Source: a bacterium
GTDB taxonomy: Bacteria; Bacteroidota; Bacteroidia; Flavobacteriales_D; Crocinitomicaceae
Assembly (NCBI GenBank): GCA_024742305.1
Contig: JANSYQ010000026.1
Location: forward strand, 1-43,885
Length of the DNA stretch: 43,885 nt
Direction: 5' to 3'
The translations under genes and the position numbers were made by a program. The notes below the pieces were generated by a model. It saw only the letters and a program-made list of their open reading frames with translations, was not told where the DNA came from and made no database searches. Positions 8,567 through 19,700 of this stretch are shown in pieces (position 1 is the first letter of the stretch; every line of letters starts with the position of its first letter).

Positions 8567-8989
8567 ATGGCAGAGGAACATTCATTTCTTGGAAGAGGTT
8601 GGGGCTTTCCCGTTCGTTTTGATCATATCAACATGGATAATTCTATGGTTACGAAAGAAGCGGACATCTACGAAAGTCTGCGTATTCTTTTGGGTACGCA
8701 ACCCGGTGAAAGAACTATGCAGCCGCGTTATGGATGCAATCTGAGGCAGTTTGTACACGAGGTGGCCGATGAGTCCCTTTTCACACACATCAAAGAAGTG
8801 ATTAAAGATGCCATACTGCGTTTCGAAGCACGTATCGATGTAGAGCAAATTGAAACAGAATACGATGTAAACGAAGGTGTTTTGCACATCACAATTGATT
8901 ACAGAATACGACAAACAAACTCACGGCACAACATGGTGTATCCATTCTACTTGCTAGAAGGAAATAATACGGGAATTATTAGCGCGTAA
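8567..8989 (+). CDS. eCIS baseplate wedge protein, gp25-like (Afp9-like)
   Basis: A 140-aa GPW/gp25 family protein. FLGRGWGFPVRF at the start, then EADIYESLRILLGTQPGERT and PRYGCNLRQFVHEV, hold the conserved R/G-rich motif of this family. In T4 and T6SS the homologue (gp25/TssE) starts sheath polymerisation on the baseplate. It has a 2-nt gap after the PAAR gene and a 4-nt gap before the large wedge gene, consistent with one coupled baseplate block. Confidence 0.95.
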   Translation: MAEEHSFLGRGWGFPVRFDHINMDNSMVTKEADIYESLRILLGTQPGERTMQPRYGCNLRQFVHEVADESLFTHIKEVIKDAILRFEARIDVEQIETEYDVNEGVLHITIDYRIRQTNSRHNMVYPFYLLEGNNTGIISA

Positions 8990-8993
8990 AAAG

Positions 8994-11900
8994 ATGATAG
9001 GAACAACGAAGAATTACGATATTTTCAATGGCATCAGTCAGGCAGACCGCATCAAAGCGGAACTGAATGATGCTTTCTTGAAAATAGATGACCGTAGTCT
9101 TCCCGACCTCGTTCAGTTTATTAGTAACTACGCCGATCAAGTAAATTTCTACACGCGAGAATCTGTAGAATCACCCGAAAGCATGAAACGATGGGGGAAA
9201 TTCTTCACCCGTGATAATTTGTTCCTGCTCATCATCATCTCCTCATACGATGTCCAAAGCTCCAAAAACACCATTCAAGAGTCCATGGATCGTTTGCTTT
9301 CTACCTCGGACAAAGACTTGCAGGTAAAGTTGACCCATGAAATTATCGTACAGTTGCTCAACATCGCGGAGACACTGAATTACATTAGAAAAAATATCCA
9401 GCGAACTCCAATAACTGTCGACTTTCTATTCGATTTGAATACGGAAATCAAAACGCACCTCAACAATCATTTGAAAACACTCTTCGGACTGAAAGAAAAG
9501 GTTCAATGGGAAGAAAGTACAGAGAGGCGATTTGAAGTGTTGCAGTTAGAATGGGGATGGAAGCCTGAGCAAAGAAAGGTTGAGCGTGAGAGTGACGATT
9601 CCCCGAAACCTGAGGCTCTCGAAGGTGAGAACCTTCCAACTGAACAGACAGAAAGCTTAAATCGACTGGATTTTGCCGCGTTGAAAAATGCATTTCACTC
9701 GTTTTACTACACGGCCTTTCATACAAAGGGCACTGCTTCAGAATTGTTGGAAAATCTTCAAAACAATCTGAAGAACAACAAACCGTACATAGCCTTGTTC
9801 TTGACCTTCATTCACCTATATGAATTCGTTAAGGAAATCATGAATGGATTGCCTAAGAAGCACCTCGATCATTACTATCGCGATGTACTTCGTTTGAAAG
9901 AGCTGCCACCTAAACCTGATATGGTTTCCGTAAGTTTCGCGCTGAATTCAAAAGAGCAAAAATATCTGCTTCCGGAAGGCTCCATTGTTATGGGACCTAA
10001 AAATGCATTGGGTGAAGACATTCAGTACAAGACGTTAAGCCCTTTACTGTTGACGGACAGTAAAATACAAGAAATCAATATTTTATATAAAAGTCGTGAC
10101 GAACGCCACCACCAAAAACCCTATCGAAACTTCACCACAAATGTTTTCTCAAAACAGTTTTATCGTCAAGACAGAAATTACTTCGCACTAAACGGTCAAG
10201 CATTACTGGGTGATGAAAAAATATTGGATCGGAACTCCCAAGACACCTTGGAACACGGAAGAGTGGGCGTAATTATAAGCTCCTCACTACTCCGTTTGGA
10301 GTCAGGAACACGCCACATTTCCTTGACTATAGAATTTGACAAGGAAGGAATTAAGGAACTGGAAGAGGTATTGAAAATCATTGCAGAGAAAAACGAAGAG
10401 ACAATTGAAGAAACAACTTACAAAGTATTTTCAACAGCCTTCCAAATATCGCTCTCCACTGAGGAAAAAATGCTATCTATCCCGAACTACGTTTGCAACC
10501 TCAACCGAGAAAATAACAGTTGGGAAATACTCTTTGAGTTAGCAGCAGACGACCCGGCGATTGCACCACTGACAGAAACACGTGAGAAATGCCCACAAAA
10601 TACAGAGCCTTTTGTTGAGCTCTTGCTGCAGCCAGAATCCTACATCTACCTCTACTCCGTTGTTGAAAAACTTCGCGTACGAAACATTCATATATCAACG
10701 AAATCCACAGGGTTGAAAGACATTAAGTTATACAATCAACTGGGACCTATTGACCATACCAAACCGTTTGAAATGCTCGGGTCTATTCCTGTAAATGGGA
10801 ATTACGTTGTTATGGGACATCGAGAAGCATTCTCTAAACCCATTGAAACCTTAAAGATGGATTTTACCTGGTTGAACAATCCTATTTTAACCGGTGGTTT
10901 CGAAACGTATTTCAAGCAATATCGAAATAAAAAATTGCACGGAGCGGTACGTGAAAAACCGAAAACATCTGACTATAAATTAGTTCCAACCTATCTCAAG
11001 GGAGGTCATTGGAAGATGTTGAATCTAAACCAAAAGAAAATTGAGTTATTCCCATTGTTAAGGGAAGGGCATTCGGAAGCCACACAACAATACAGCCCCT
11101 CCTTTTCTGTAGAGCTAAGTAAAGAGGAGCTTAACGCTGAAATTGTCCCGCTAAAAAGCTATAAGCCCTATTCCCAAGACAGCACCAATGGTAATATAAA
11201 GTTGACCTTCACGTGCCCTGAGGTTGAGTTTGGACACGAAGCATATCCAACCTTGTTATCAGAAACGGTTATGTACAATGCTCGGCTTAAGAAGAAGGAA
11301 ATTCCAATCAGAACTCCAAATACTCCTTTTGCTCCGGTAATTGAATCGGTGCAATTGAGTTATACCGCATACGGATCAGCTATTTCATCCGGGGCATCGT
11401 CGAATGAAAACCCGAACAACGTACATCTGTACCAACTTTCCCCGTTTGGTTATAAACGCGTTGAATTGAAATCGACCGAGCACTTACAACCTTTCTTCAA
11501 TACTGATACGTACGAAGGAAACTTAATGCTGGGGCTTGACAAAATTCCATCCAACGGTGAAATAACGCTTCTCTTCGACATGAACGACGAGAATACGAAT
11601 GATAAATACCGTCAACGTGCGCCGATTCATTGGAGCTATATGCGAGACGGACAATGGGTTTCCTTTGGGAAAGACGGTGTTATGGGCGATACAACCAATG
11701 GATTCATCAACTCAGGAATTGTTCGCTTGTTCATTCCAGCAGACATCAACCGTAAAACAACCACATTAAACAACGAACTTTTCTGGATTCGTGGGTCCAT
11801 TGAAGACGGAGCTCTCAACTTAGGAAAGTTCGATGGTATCTATGAAAATGCAACGTTGGTTGCTTGGGATGGAACATCCAGCCCTATTCACTTGGATCAA

Positions 11901-12767
11901 CCTTTACCGAAACTTCAGTTGACCAAAATGAAAGATGCCACTCCGGAAATTACAGCAGTTAGTCAACCCAATAGCAGTTACGCCGGTAAGCGCGAAGAAA
12001 ACGACCAAGAGTTCTACAAGAGAATCAGTGAGCAATTGCGTCACAAACGTCGGGCAGTGAATGCTTTGGATTACGAGCAGTTGGTTTTGCAAAAATTCCA
12101 TTTTCTCGAGAAAGTAAAATGCTTCATGTCGAATCATACCCTTTCAGAAGATTACAGAGACTTGCCGAACTTGATCGTTCCAGGAACTGTTCACATTGCA
12201 GTAATTCCCAAAACGGGAGAAGAACGAAATTTCCGTCCTCAAGTAAGCCCGAAAGTGCTGAACCTCGTTCAAAACTACATCTCTGATATTGCTTCACCTT
12301 TTGTGAACGTAGAAGTTACCAATGCATATTATGAGGAGATCCGGGTGAATTGTCAGGTACATTTTAGCGGTTATGAATCAAAGAACTTCTATCTAGAGAA
12401 GCTGCAGAAAAAGATTACCGAATATCTGAGTTCTTGGTTGGCAGAGAACCCATCCGATGGAGAATTCGGCAAAAACGTGTACAAATCCGATACGATGGCG
12501 TACATCCAAAACCTTGATTTTGTGGATTTCGTGACGGAGTTCTCCATTGTTAAGATTGTACGCGACGACGAGGAAAACTACGATTTAAAGGACACAGCAC
12601 GAGAAATAGAGTTTGAAGAAGAAATAAAAGTGAAGTTTCCTTGGTCGATTCTCATCTCGGCAAAATCACACAATATTCAAGTGATCAATGATCCGGCGTA
12701 TGCCAGTCCCAAGGCGCGCGGCATCGATAACATGGAATTGGGTATGGACTTTATTATTACAGAATAA
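8994..12767 (+). CDS. eCIS large baseplate wedge protein (Afp11-like, gp6/baseplate J)
   Basis: A 1257-aa baseplate protein. The C-terminal third (from about residue 995) carries the baseplate-J/gp6 signature: REENDQEFYKRISEQLRHK, then RAVNALDYEQLVLQKF, and IRVNCQVHF. The N-terminal 300 residues are helical and charged, with a low-complexity acidic linker around 190-225 (the EGENLPTEQTE area). The middle is beta-rich. It is the main wedge component that surrounds the spike and pairs with the Afp12-like protein. It ends 10 nt before the fibre-like gene. Length is similar to or somewhat above other family members. Confidence 0.93.
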   Translation: MIGTTKNYDIFNGISQADRIKAELNDAFLKIDDRSLPDLVQFISNYADQVNFYTRESVESPESMKRWGKFFTRDNLFLLIIISSYDVQSSKNTIQESMDRLLSTSDKDLQVKLTHEIIVQLLNIAETLNYIRKNIQRTPITVDFLFDLNTEIKTHLNNHLKTLFGLKEKVQWEESTERRFEVLQLEWGWKPEQRKVERESDDSPKPEALEGENLPTEQTESLNRLDFAALKNAFHSFYYTAFHTKGTASELLENLQNNLKNNKPYIALFLTFIHLYEFVKEIMNGLPKKHLDHYYRDVLRLKELPPKPDMVSVSFALNSKEQKYLLPEGSIVMGPKNALGEDIQYKTLSPLLLTDSKIQEINILYKSRDERHHQKPYRNFTTNVFSKQFYRQDRNYFALNGQALLGDEKILDRNSQDTLEHGRVGVIISSSLLRLESGTRHISLTIEFDKEGIKELEEVLKIIAEKNEETIEETTYKVFSTAFQISLSTEEKMLSIPNYVCNLNRENNSWEILFELAADDPAIAPLTETREKCPQNTEPFVELLLQPESYIYLYSVVEKLRVRNIHISTKSTGLKDIKLYNQLGPIDHTKPFEMLGSIPVNGNYVVMGHREAFSKPIETLKMDFTWLNNPILTGGFETYFKQYRNKKLHGAVREKPKTSDYKLVPTYLKGGHWKMLNLNQKKIELFPLLREGHSEATQQYSPSFSVELSKEELNAEIVPLKSYKPYSQDSTNGNIKLTFTCPEVEFGHEAYPTLLSETVMYNARLKKKEIPIRTPNTPFAPVIESVQLSYTAYGSAISSGASSNENPNNVHLYQLSPFGYKRVELKSTEHLQPFFNTDTYEGNLMLGLDKIPSNGEITLLFDMNDENTNDKYRQRAPIHWSYMRDGQWVSFGKDGVMGDTTNGFINSGIVRLFIPADINRKTTTLNNELFWIRGSIEDGALNLGKFDGIYENATLVAWDGTSSPIHLDQPLPKLQLTKMKDATPEITAVSQPNSSYAGKREENDQEFYKRISEQLRHKRRAVNALDYEQLVLQKFHFLEKVKCFMSNHTLSEDYRDLPNLIVPGTVHIAVIPKTGEERNFRPQVSPKVLNLVQNYISDIASPFVNVEVTNAYYEEIRVNCQVHFSGYESKNFYLEKLQKKITEYLSSWLAENPSDGEFGKNVYKSDTMAYIQNLDFVDFVTEFSIVKIVRDDEENYDLKDTAREIEFEEEIKVKFPWSILISAKSHNIQVINDPAYASPKARGIDNMELGMDFIITE

Positions 12768-12777
12768 TTAGAACGAA

Positions 12778-13557
12778 ATGGCATTAAAAGACAGAGATAC
12801 ACTAAAGAATTTGTTCAAGAAGGGGAATCTACCTTCCGAGAACAGTTTCGCCGATGTCATCGATTCGACCATCAATAAAATTGACGATGGCTTCTCAAAA
12901 TCTATGAAGGATGGCTTGATGCTTTCTCCCGTGGGAAAATCGAAAAAGGTACTTTCTATTTTCAACAAAGTCACCGACTCTGAGGCACAATGGAGCATGG
13001 AAACAGAGGATGGCGCTGGTTTGGGACAAAACGAAAAGCAATTGCACTTCAAAACGGGCGAAAACGACACCAAACTCTTTACGTTATCCGACCAACAACG
13101 CATTGGTATTTCGAACGCAAATCCGCAGCATTCATTGGATGTCAACGGAACCATTGCCGCACGGGCTCGCATAGGAAACCGATCAGATAACAACTTGGCA
13201 CCAGCAGACGGTGAATGGCACACCATTGTCAGCGGCTTGAACTATTGTAACATGTTTGAAGTCGTTGCAAGAACCGGAATTATTAATTCGGGAAAACACG
13301 CCATGTTACACGCTATTGCTATGAGTAGTTACGGAAATTCAAGCGCGCGCGTGAAGCATACCTATGTCCGTTTTAGTTGGTGGCGCCCTTTGCGTATCAA
13401 GTTGCGCTGGACAGGAGAAACGTACAATTACTCGCTGCAAATTAGAACGACTAAAAACCTAGGGGCCGAGACTAAAATCAAATACTTCGTAACGGAATTA
13501 TGGAGCGATAGCAACATTGGTCATCCAGAACATTTTCAAAAACCCAACGAGGAATAA
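12778..13557 (+). CDS. eCIS-operon protein, fibre/baseplate-appendage-like
   Basis: A 259-aa protein in three parts. Residues 1-45 (MALKDRDTLKNLFKKGNLPS, then FADVIDSTINKIDDGFS) form a helical anchor. About residues 105-125 hold a fibre-type motif (RIGISNANPQHSLDVNGTI) often seen before tail-fibre or intramolecular-chaperone-type domains. The C-terminal 120 residues form a beta-rich globular domain starting near WHTIVSGLNYCNMFEVVART, rich in Trp, Tyr and Arg. It lies between the two giant baseplate genes and its stop touches the next ATG. I infer a baseplate-attached short fibre or receptor-binding protein; no family could be named with confidence. Confidence 0.8.
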   Translation: MALKDRDTLKNLFKKGNLPSENSFADVIDSTINKIDDGFSKSMKDGLMLSPVGKSKKVLSIFNKVTDSEAQWSMETEDGAGLGQNEKQLHFKTGENDTKLFTLSDQQRIGISNANPQHSLDVNGTIAARARIGNRSDNNLAPADGEWHTIVSGLNYCNMFEVVARTGIINSGKHAMLHAIAMSSYGNSSARVKHTYVRFSWWRPLRIKLRWTGETYNYSLQIRTTKNLGAETKIKYFVTELWSDSNIGHPEHFQKPNEE

Positions 13558-16500
13558 ATGAGTGAATCCAAATACATAGAGAAACATTTGGATCTCCCGA
13601 AAGGGATGGATTACGAGTTCCTGAAGGAAGAAGGACTGCGTAAAATTCAGCAATTGGCCGGTGACAACTGGACCGATTTCAACGTTCACGATCCCGGAGT
13701 TACCATTTTGGAACAGTTGGCCTATGCACTTTCTGAATTGGGGTACCGAACGGAGTTGGACTTCAAAGATTTGTACGCCTCTCAACAAAGAAAGACAGGC
13801 AACAATACATTCTATACAGCAGCGAAAATCCTTCCTACAAATCCTGTTACCACAGTTGATATTCGCAAACAACTATTGGATGAAATCCCTGGTATTCAAA
13901 ATGTTTGGATTTATCCGCTCAACAGTTTTACACGTCGAAAAAACATTCAGGGGCTGTATTTGGTTTTTGTGGAAATGAGTTCCTACACCAGTCAAACTCC
14001 GGAGCAAGTAAAGGAAATGATTCGACAACGATTGAATCATTCGCACAACATTGGTGAAACTTTCGAGGATGTGATCATCCTCAAGCAAAAAGAAATTTTT
14101 GTAGAGATGAACATTGAACTGGAAAAAGATGCGTATCCCGAAAAAGTACACGCCCAAGTCATTTTCCAACTCAAACAACTGATTAGCAACCCAATTCGCT
14201 ATTATTCACTCAACGAAATGATGGACATGGGCTTTAGCGTGGATCAAGTTTTTGACGGACCTCCACTCCGAAACGGATTCATTCTTGATGCCGATATGAA
14301 GGAAAAATCCAGCATCTTTTTCAATAGTCAACTTGTCAATCATTTGCGGGAAATCGAAGGCATTAAAACGATTCGTTCTTTGAATCTTTTGGAGGAACAT
14401 ATTTCTCCTTCAGGAGCCATTGAGTATCGCAACTACTTCGACGACTTATCCAATAAAGAAAGAGGTGAAATCGCCATGATTCCTTGGGATTCCATCGGTG
14501 TACTATCGAAAAAAATGCAGCGTGATGCCAACAATAGTCGGTTCTTTCGCTACACCAGCGACGGCATTCAAATCAACCTTTATCAAAAAGAAGTCGATCG
14601 TATTCTGAAAGAACTGGATGCATCGGTGCGAAAGAAAAACAGTCAGAATCTTAATCAAAAGAATGATTTCGACCGACCACTAGGAAAGCAGTTGAAGGTG
14701 AATAATTACAAGTCCATTCAAAATGAATTTCCTACGATTTATGGCTTGCGTGAAAACGCCATTTCTGAAAATACTCCCGCACAGCGGCAGGCAGAAATCT
14801 ATCAACTAAAGGGATTCTTACTGTTTTTCGAGCAAATTATCTCGAATTATTTGGCTCAGCTTTCTCGCTTTAATGAACTGTACACGCTAGACAAAGATAT
14901 TTCTGCTTCCTACTTCACGCAGGTACCTTGGGATATTCCTCGGGTGTATGAATTGATCCGAAAAACGGAGGAAACAACTACGGTAGAAGAACATAAAAAA
15001 CTGGTAGAACGCAGCGTTCAAAAGCTCATGTCAAACATTGATCGTTTCTACGAACGTCGTTCTAGATTCCTGGCACATTTGCTCGTTCGTTTCGGAGATG
15101 ATTCACATTTGCTTAATTTCTCACGATTCAACTACTACCACAGTCGTGAGGAACATCAACGCAATCAGATCAATCAACAAATAGATATTCTAAAGAACTA
15201 TCCGGAGCTCAGCAAGGACAAAGCGCGAAGTTTCAATCATACTTTGCCTTTTTGGAAAGAAGACCGTGAGCCCATTCACCAACAGCGAAAGGAACAAGAT
15301 TTACTCGAATTACCCATCAATCTTTCGGTATTGGAGCAACGTATCCGAATCATGTTGGGCCTTCCTCTCGAACCCTCGAAGATTGGAGAGTTTCTTTTGC
15401 CAAAAGTGCATTTCAAGGGAAAGTCGCATAAAATTACGCTGAGTGAACTGCTGAAATCTGAGATGAAAACGAAGTTTGTTGACATGATCGGTGAACCCAT
15501 GGGGCTTTGGACCCATGAAAACGAACTTTCATCCAGTAAGAACGAATCATTATTTAAAAACATCAAGATTGACGAGGATATTTTCAGACGCGGTATGTAT
15601 TTGGAGAACCTCAAAGTGATTAAAGTTGGAGACAATGCTTTTCAATTGCTGTTTCGAAGAAAGCAGAAGTCGGTTCCCGATAAAATTCGCGAATTCATGG
15701 ACGCGCTGTACGATCCAGAAACAAAAGAAAAGACAAAACGAGAGGCAAAGTTTAAGTACATCCTTGATGATAACGCCCTCACCAACAGCCTACTATCAGT
15801 ATTTTACACTTTGAACAACGGCTCAGGTGAAGACACGAAATACTTCATTCTAAGATCGGAAGATGGTAAAGAATACTGTCTCCAAGCAGATCGAAACGAG
15901 CGAAATATCTTTCCTATTACCCCCACCTCCGTATTTGAAGCTATTGCCACTTTTGAAACGGAAGACGAAGCCTTCGAATGTGGATTCTCTCTTCGAAACA
16001 CCGTACGCGACTGGAATTTTCAATGCGAGAGTTTATATGTGGTAGATCATATTCTTTTGCGCCCTCAATTTGAAGAACTCAAAGTAAACATCCTACTGAA
16101 CGACCCAAATTCAAATTGGTCATTTCGCTTACTCAGAGGTTTTCCAATGAAAGATATTGAGAATGGTATCAGAGGAGCCATCAAGCTGTTGCGTTCGGGA
16201 AGACCCGAATTTGCCAAGAAAAATGACTTGTATTTTGTGCATTGGAAAAACGGCATTGAAACCATTGGAAGGTCCACTGAAAAATATGCCGACCTCGTAG
16301 AAGCTGAACGTGCAGCGGAGGAAATGCTGCATTTTTTCAAAGAGTTTTCCGATTTGGACATCCATGACCCAAACCGAATTAAATTCAAACGCGAATACGA
16401 GGAAGAAGAAAAGATGGACCATCCCATGTTCAATTACTCATTCACCATTACTGTGGTACTTCCCAATTGGACGGCGCGCTTCAACGATTCCGAGTTTCAA

Positions 16501-16713
16501 TACTACCTAGAGAGTATGATTCGCAAACATACAGCGGCTCACGTTGGCGTTCACTTCAAATGGGTTGATCTACATACGTTCGCGCAATTCGAAGTCATGT
16601 ACGATTTATGGCTGAAAGAGAATGCCAAGGAGGAATTGAACTTCACCATGCTCAACGAGGTATCCAACGAACTGATGACCTTTATTAAAAACGCCAAATC
16701 AGTCAACCTATAA
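13558..16713 (+). CDS. eCIS second large baseplate protein (Afp12-like)
   Basis: A 1051-aa protein whose N-terminus contains NWTDFNVHDPGVTILEQLAY followed by ALSELGYR, the strongest marker of Afp12-type baseplate wedge proteins. A helical middle (about 280-560) is rich in Gln, Asn and Lys, and the C-terminal half holds the motif YVVDHILLRPQ and ends in a helical domain close to HVGVHFKWVDLHTFAQFE. It starts directly after the fibre-like gene (TAAATG) and its stop overlaps the tape-measure start (TAATG at 16711). Together with the Afp11-like protein it makes the wedge ring around the spike. Confidence 0.92.
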   Translation: MSESKYIEKHLDLPKGMDYEFLKEEGLRKIQQLAGDNWTDFNVHDPGVTILEQLAYALSELGYRTELDFKDLYASQQRKTGNNTFYTAAKILPTNPVTTVDIRKQLLDEIPGIQNVWIYPLNSFTRRKNIQGLYLVFVEMSSYTSQTPEQVKEMIRQRLNHSHNIGETFEDVIILKQKEIFVEMNIELEKDAYPEKVHAQVIFQLKQLISNPIRYYSLNEMMDMGFSVDQVFDGPPLRNGFILDADMKEKSSIFFNSQLVNHLREIEGIKTIRSLNLLEEHISPSGAIEYRNYFDDLSNKERGEIAMIPWDSIGVLSKKMQRDANNSRFFRYTSDGIQINLYQKEVDRILKELDASVRKKNSQNLNQKNDFDRPLGKQLKVNNYKSIQNEFPTIYGLRENAISENTPAQRQAEIYQLKGFLLFFEQIISNYLAQLSRFNELYTLDKDISASYFTQVPWDIPRVYELIRKTEETTTVEEHKKLVERSVQKLMSNIDRFYERRSRFLAHLLVRFGDDSHLLNFSRFNYYHSREEHQRNQINQQIDILKNYPELSKDKARSFNHTLPFWKEDREPIHQQRKEQDLLELPINLSVLEQRIRIMLGLPLEPSKIGEFLLPKVHFKGKSHKITLSELLKSEMKTKFVDMIGEPMGLWTHENELSSSKNESLFKNIKIDEDIFRRGMYLENLKVIKVGDNAFQLLFRRKQKSVPDKIREFMDALYDPETKEKTKREAKFKYILDDNALTNSLLSVFYTLNNGSGEDTKYFILRSEDGKEYCLQADRNERNIFPITPTSVFEAIATFETEDEAFECGFSLRNTVRDWNFQCESLYVVDHILLRPQFEELKVNILLNDPNSNWSFRLLRGFPMKDIENGIRGAIKLLRSGRPEFAKKNDLYFVHWKNGIETIGRSTEKYADLVEAERAAEEMLHFFKEFSDLDIHDPNRIKFKREYEEEEKMDHPMFNYSFTITVVLPNWTARFNDSEFQYYLESMIRKHTAAHVGVHFKWVDLHTFAQFEVMYDLWLKENAKEELNFTMLNEVSNELMTFIKNAKSVNL

Positions 16714-19700
16714 TGCACTTGGTCGATAAACATATCTTCGATATTCACTACGATTCGGAAGCAACGGCTATTGCTATGCAACGGAAAATTTCTACGATTT
16801 CGAATGAAAAGTTATTCGCCTTAATCGATACGATATTCGATGAGTTTGATACCAACGAAACGATCCGCATACACAGTTTGGAACTCGATTTAGGTCGCAT
16901 ACGTGAAGCAAATTTAGAGGAAGACTTACTGGATGCCGTTTCCCTTGCATTGCGAAAACAACTGGACATTAAAATTCAAGTTGCGAAAACTAACTCGCAG
17001 GAAGCAACAAATAATCCGGCAAGAGAACGCAATGTGTTGGCCATTTTTGAACAGTTTATCGCATCTGGAACCGTTCCGTGGTGGATTCGTAATCGTAACG
17101 ATTTCGATATTCGAAAAACGATCATCGAAGTGCTCGAATCGCATCGTGAACACGTAGGAAAGATCATCAAAAAACGAGCAAATCGACCCTACTTTTTGGA
17201 ACGTCTCGTTTTGAATTTAAACGATGAGCAACTCATACTACTCACTCAAGAACTAGCTCCTGCAGAAGCAAAACAGGTGATTGAAGCAGCGAAAAACATT
17301 CAAACCGTTCAAGAAAGAAGAAGTATCGTTCCTTCAGAGCGGCGCACCTATCGCAACAAGGTTTGGGAGTTTGTTCTTACCTATTTGCTCATTGATCGTG
17401 GTACTGCTTTCAACCAAAAAATGTTTGTTCAAGCAACACTCGCCCGATTAGCGCATCATTTTAATATGGAGTATAGTGCGTTCCTTTCCCTCTTTTACGA
17501 TGCCGTGAAGGAAATGGATCAGGAACGAATTGTACCCAAGGGGTTGGTGGGCATCATTAAAGAAATTTACTCAGAACGCGATGTTCCAACAGACTCCAAA
17601 GAAATTAAAGACACACAAATAGACGCAGAAATTACGGCGGTTTATACTCAACTTTTGAACACGTCTGTCAATTTCGATGGGAATTTTGAATCCCAAATTC
17701 TTCAATTGATTCGAACTAATTCAGAAGTATTTCTTTCGTTCATCAAGCGGGAATCAGGTAATAAACAGCTGCAAAACAACTTGGTGAAGGTACTTTCTGA
17801 TACTTCCATGTATGAATTTGTCGGCTTCATTGAACCACAGAGCAAAGAGGTCGTTGAACAGTTCTCTAAAAATGTACAGGGGTTGAAAGCGAATAGTCGC
17901 GTTTCTATTTCCGGAAGTTCTCAAGAATTTCGTGATGTGACCTGGAAGTTTATATTGGAAGCGCTTTTGGAAGATCACGGATCACAGTTCAACTTAAAAT
18001 CCTTCGTGAAAGTTGCCTTATCCAATATTGCGCGGCACTTCAACATGGTGCTCCACGATTTAATGCATTTCGTTTTACTGGATTTGAACACGTATCATAC
18101 GGTGGACAAAAGCTCTTTGGAGGCAGTACTTTTGGAGATAAAATCGGAAGAAGAACAAAAAATTCAAGAAGATTCTTCAATTGAAGAGGCAGTTTTCCGA
18201 AGGAAAGTAAAGTTCCATTGGCTAGAATATGCGCTAACGCATTCTGAATTTCCGGTTTGGTCCAAAAGACACCATCTATCGGAAGAGATGTTTCCATCCA
18301 TTTTATCTGAACTCATCCAAGAGGACGCCGCTACGTTGAAAAATTTGCTCCGTGCACAACTCCGTGAAAATCGAAAGCGCCACTTTTTAATTCGTCGGCT
18401 TGATCATCAAGGCAGATTGCAACTAGTGCGCCTTTTAAATGCACGCGCCGCCAATAAAATCGCGCTGTACGATCAACTTCTAAACAAGGTGCAGGAACGT
18501 AGAAGTGTGGCTTCGAACAAACAAGAGTTTGAATCCATTAAATGGAGTACGATTCTAGAGATTCTAACGGAAGAAAAGGGCTCTTTCTTCAATTACAAAA
18601 CGTTTGTTCTTCGGTCACTATACGAGCTTTCCAATCGCTTGAACATCGCCTTTGAAGTATTATTTTCTTACGTTCAAGAAGTGAGTAGTACGCTTCCAAA
18701 TATGCCGGAATCGCCTCTTCAAAATGCGCTTCTGAGCATTCAGGAAGATTTGCACAAACAAGTGGATAATTGGTCCGCGGAAAACGTAAAATTGGAAAAC
18801 GACTGGCAGCGAATTTGGGAAAGTATCAAGGGTGAAGTACCCGAAGAAACTATTGTTTTGATGGCGTTGTTGCAAAAAATGGAATCCAACACGGTGTTCC
18901 GCAGTCAATTTGATTTACACGCCTGGTTGCGAAAGCACCCCAAAATCAACAGGAAAATATTCGGAACCATACTTCTTAAACTACACTGGAGTGAAACGAA
19001 GTTTGCTCAACTTTTAAGCGGTCAGAGATCGAGCTCTGAACAAGCGCTATTGCATTGGTTCGTTGGCGGAGATTACCCATTCCTCGCCTACTACATGAAA
19101 GATTTAGAGAAAATTTTCGCCTTCACTTCATTCGATAATGGTGCATTACTCAGGCAAAGTGAACTCTTTAGTGCCGCTTATGTAGCGAAGTATGCCAGCT
19201 TCGATAAACATCAATACTTCTTCGCCTTAGTGCGTTTCCTTGGAGGGTTTCTTGGAGAAAAATCTAACAATCTTGTCCTAAAGTTACAGCAGATCATCAA
19301 ACAAGAAGCACCGGACCTCAACAGCACCCTCGCTTTGTCAGTTTCAAAAGCCGTACACGGTGAATCTTTAACTTCCGAAGCTAATCAGGAAGAACGAAAA
19401 GTAGAGGAACAGGCGGTTGAAGAAATGGAAGAAACTGATATCGAAGAGCAAGAAGAAGTGGAAAATACCGAAGACTTGGACAGCGTGTACATTGAAAATG
19501 CCGGAATCATAATCATGTGGCCATTCTTGCGACAGTTTTTCGAAGTATTGGAGTTAACCAAAGATAATTCGTTTGTTTCCATCGCCGCGTCCATTCGAGG
19601 AGTGCAATTGCTGCAGTACATGTGTACCGGAGAGACATCCCACCCAGAGCACGAGCTAATTCTGAACAAATTGCTCTGTGGAATTCCCGTGAATATTCCC

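Noticed and set aside
12768-13226. Minus-strand frame of 152 residues over the fibre-like gene
   Set aside because: Antisense shadow with low-complexity Ser/Cys/Phe composition; the plus frame is coupled to both neighbours.
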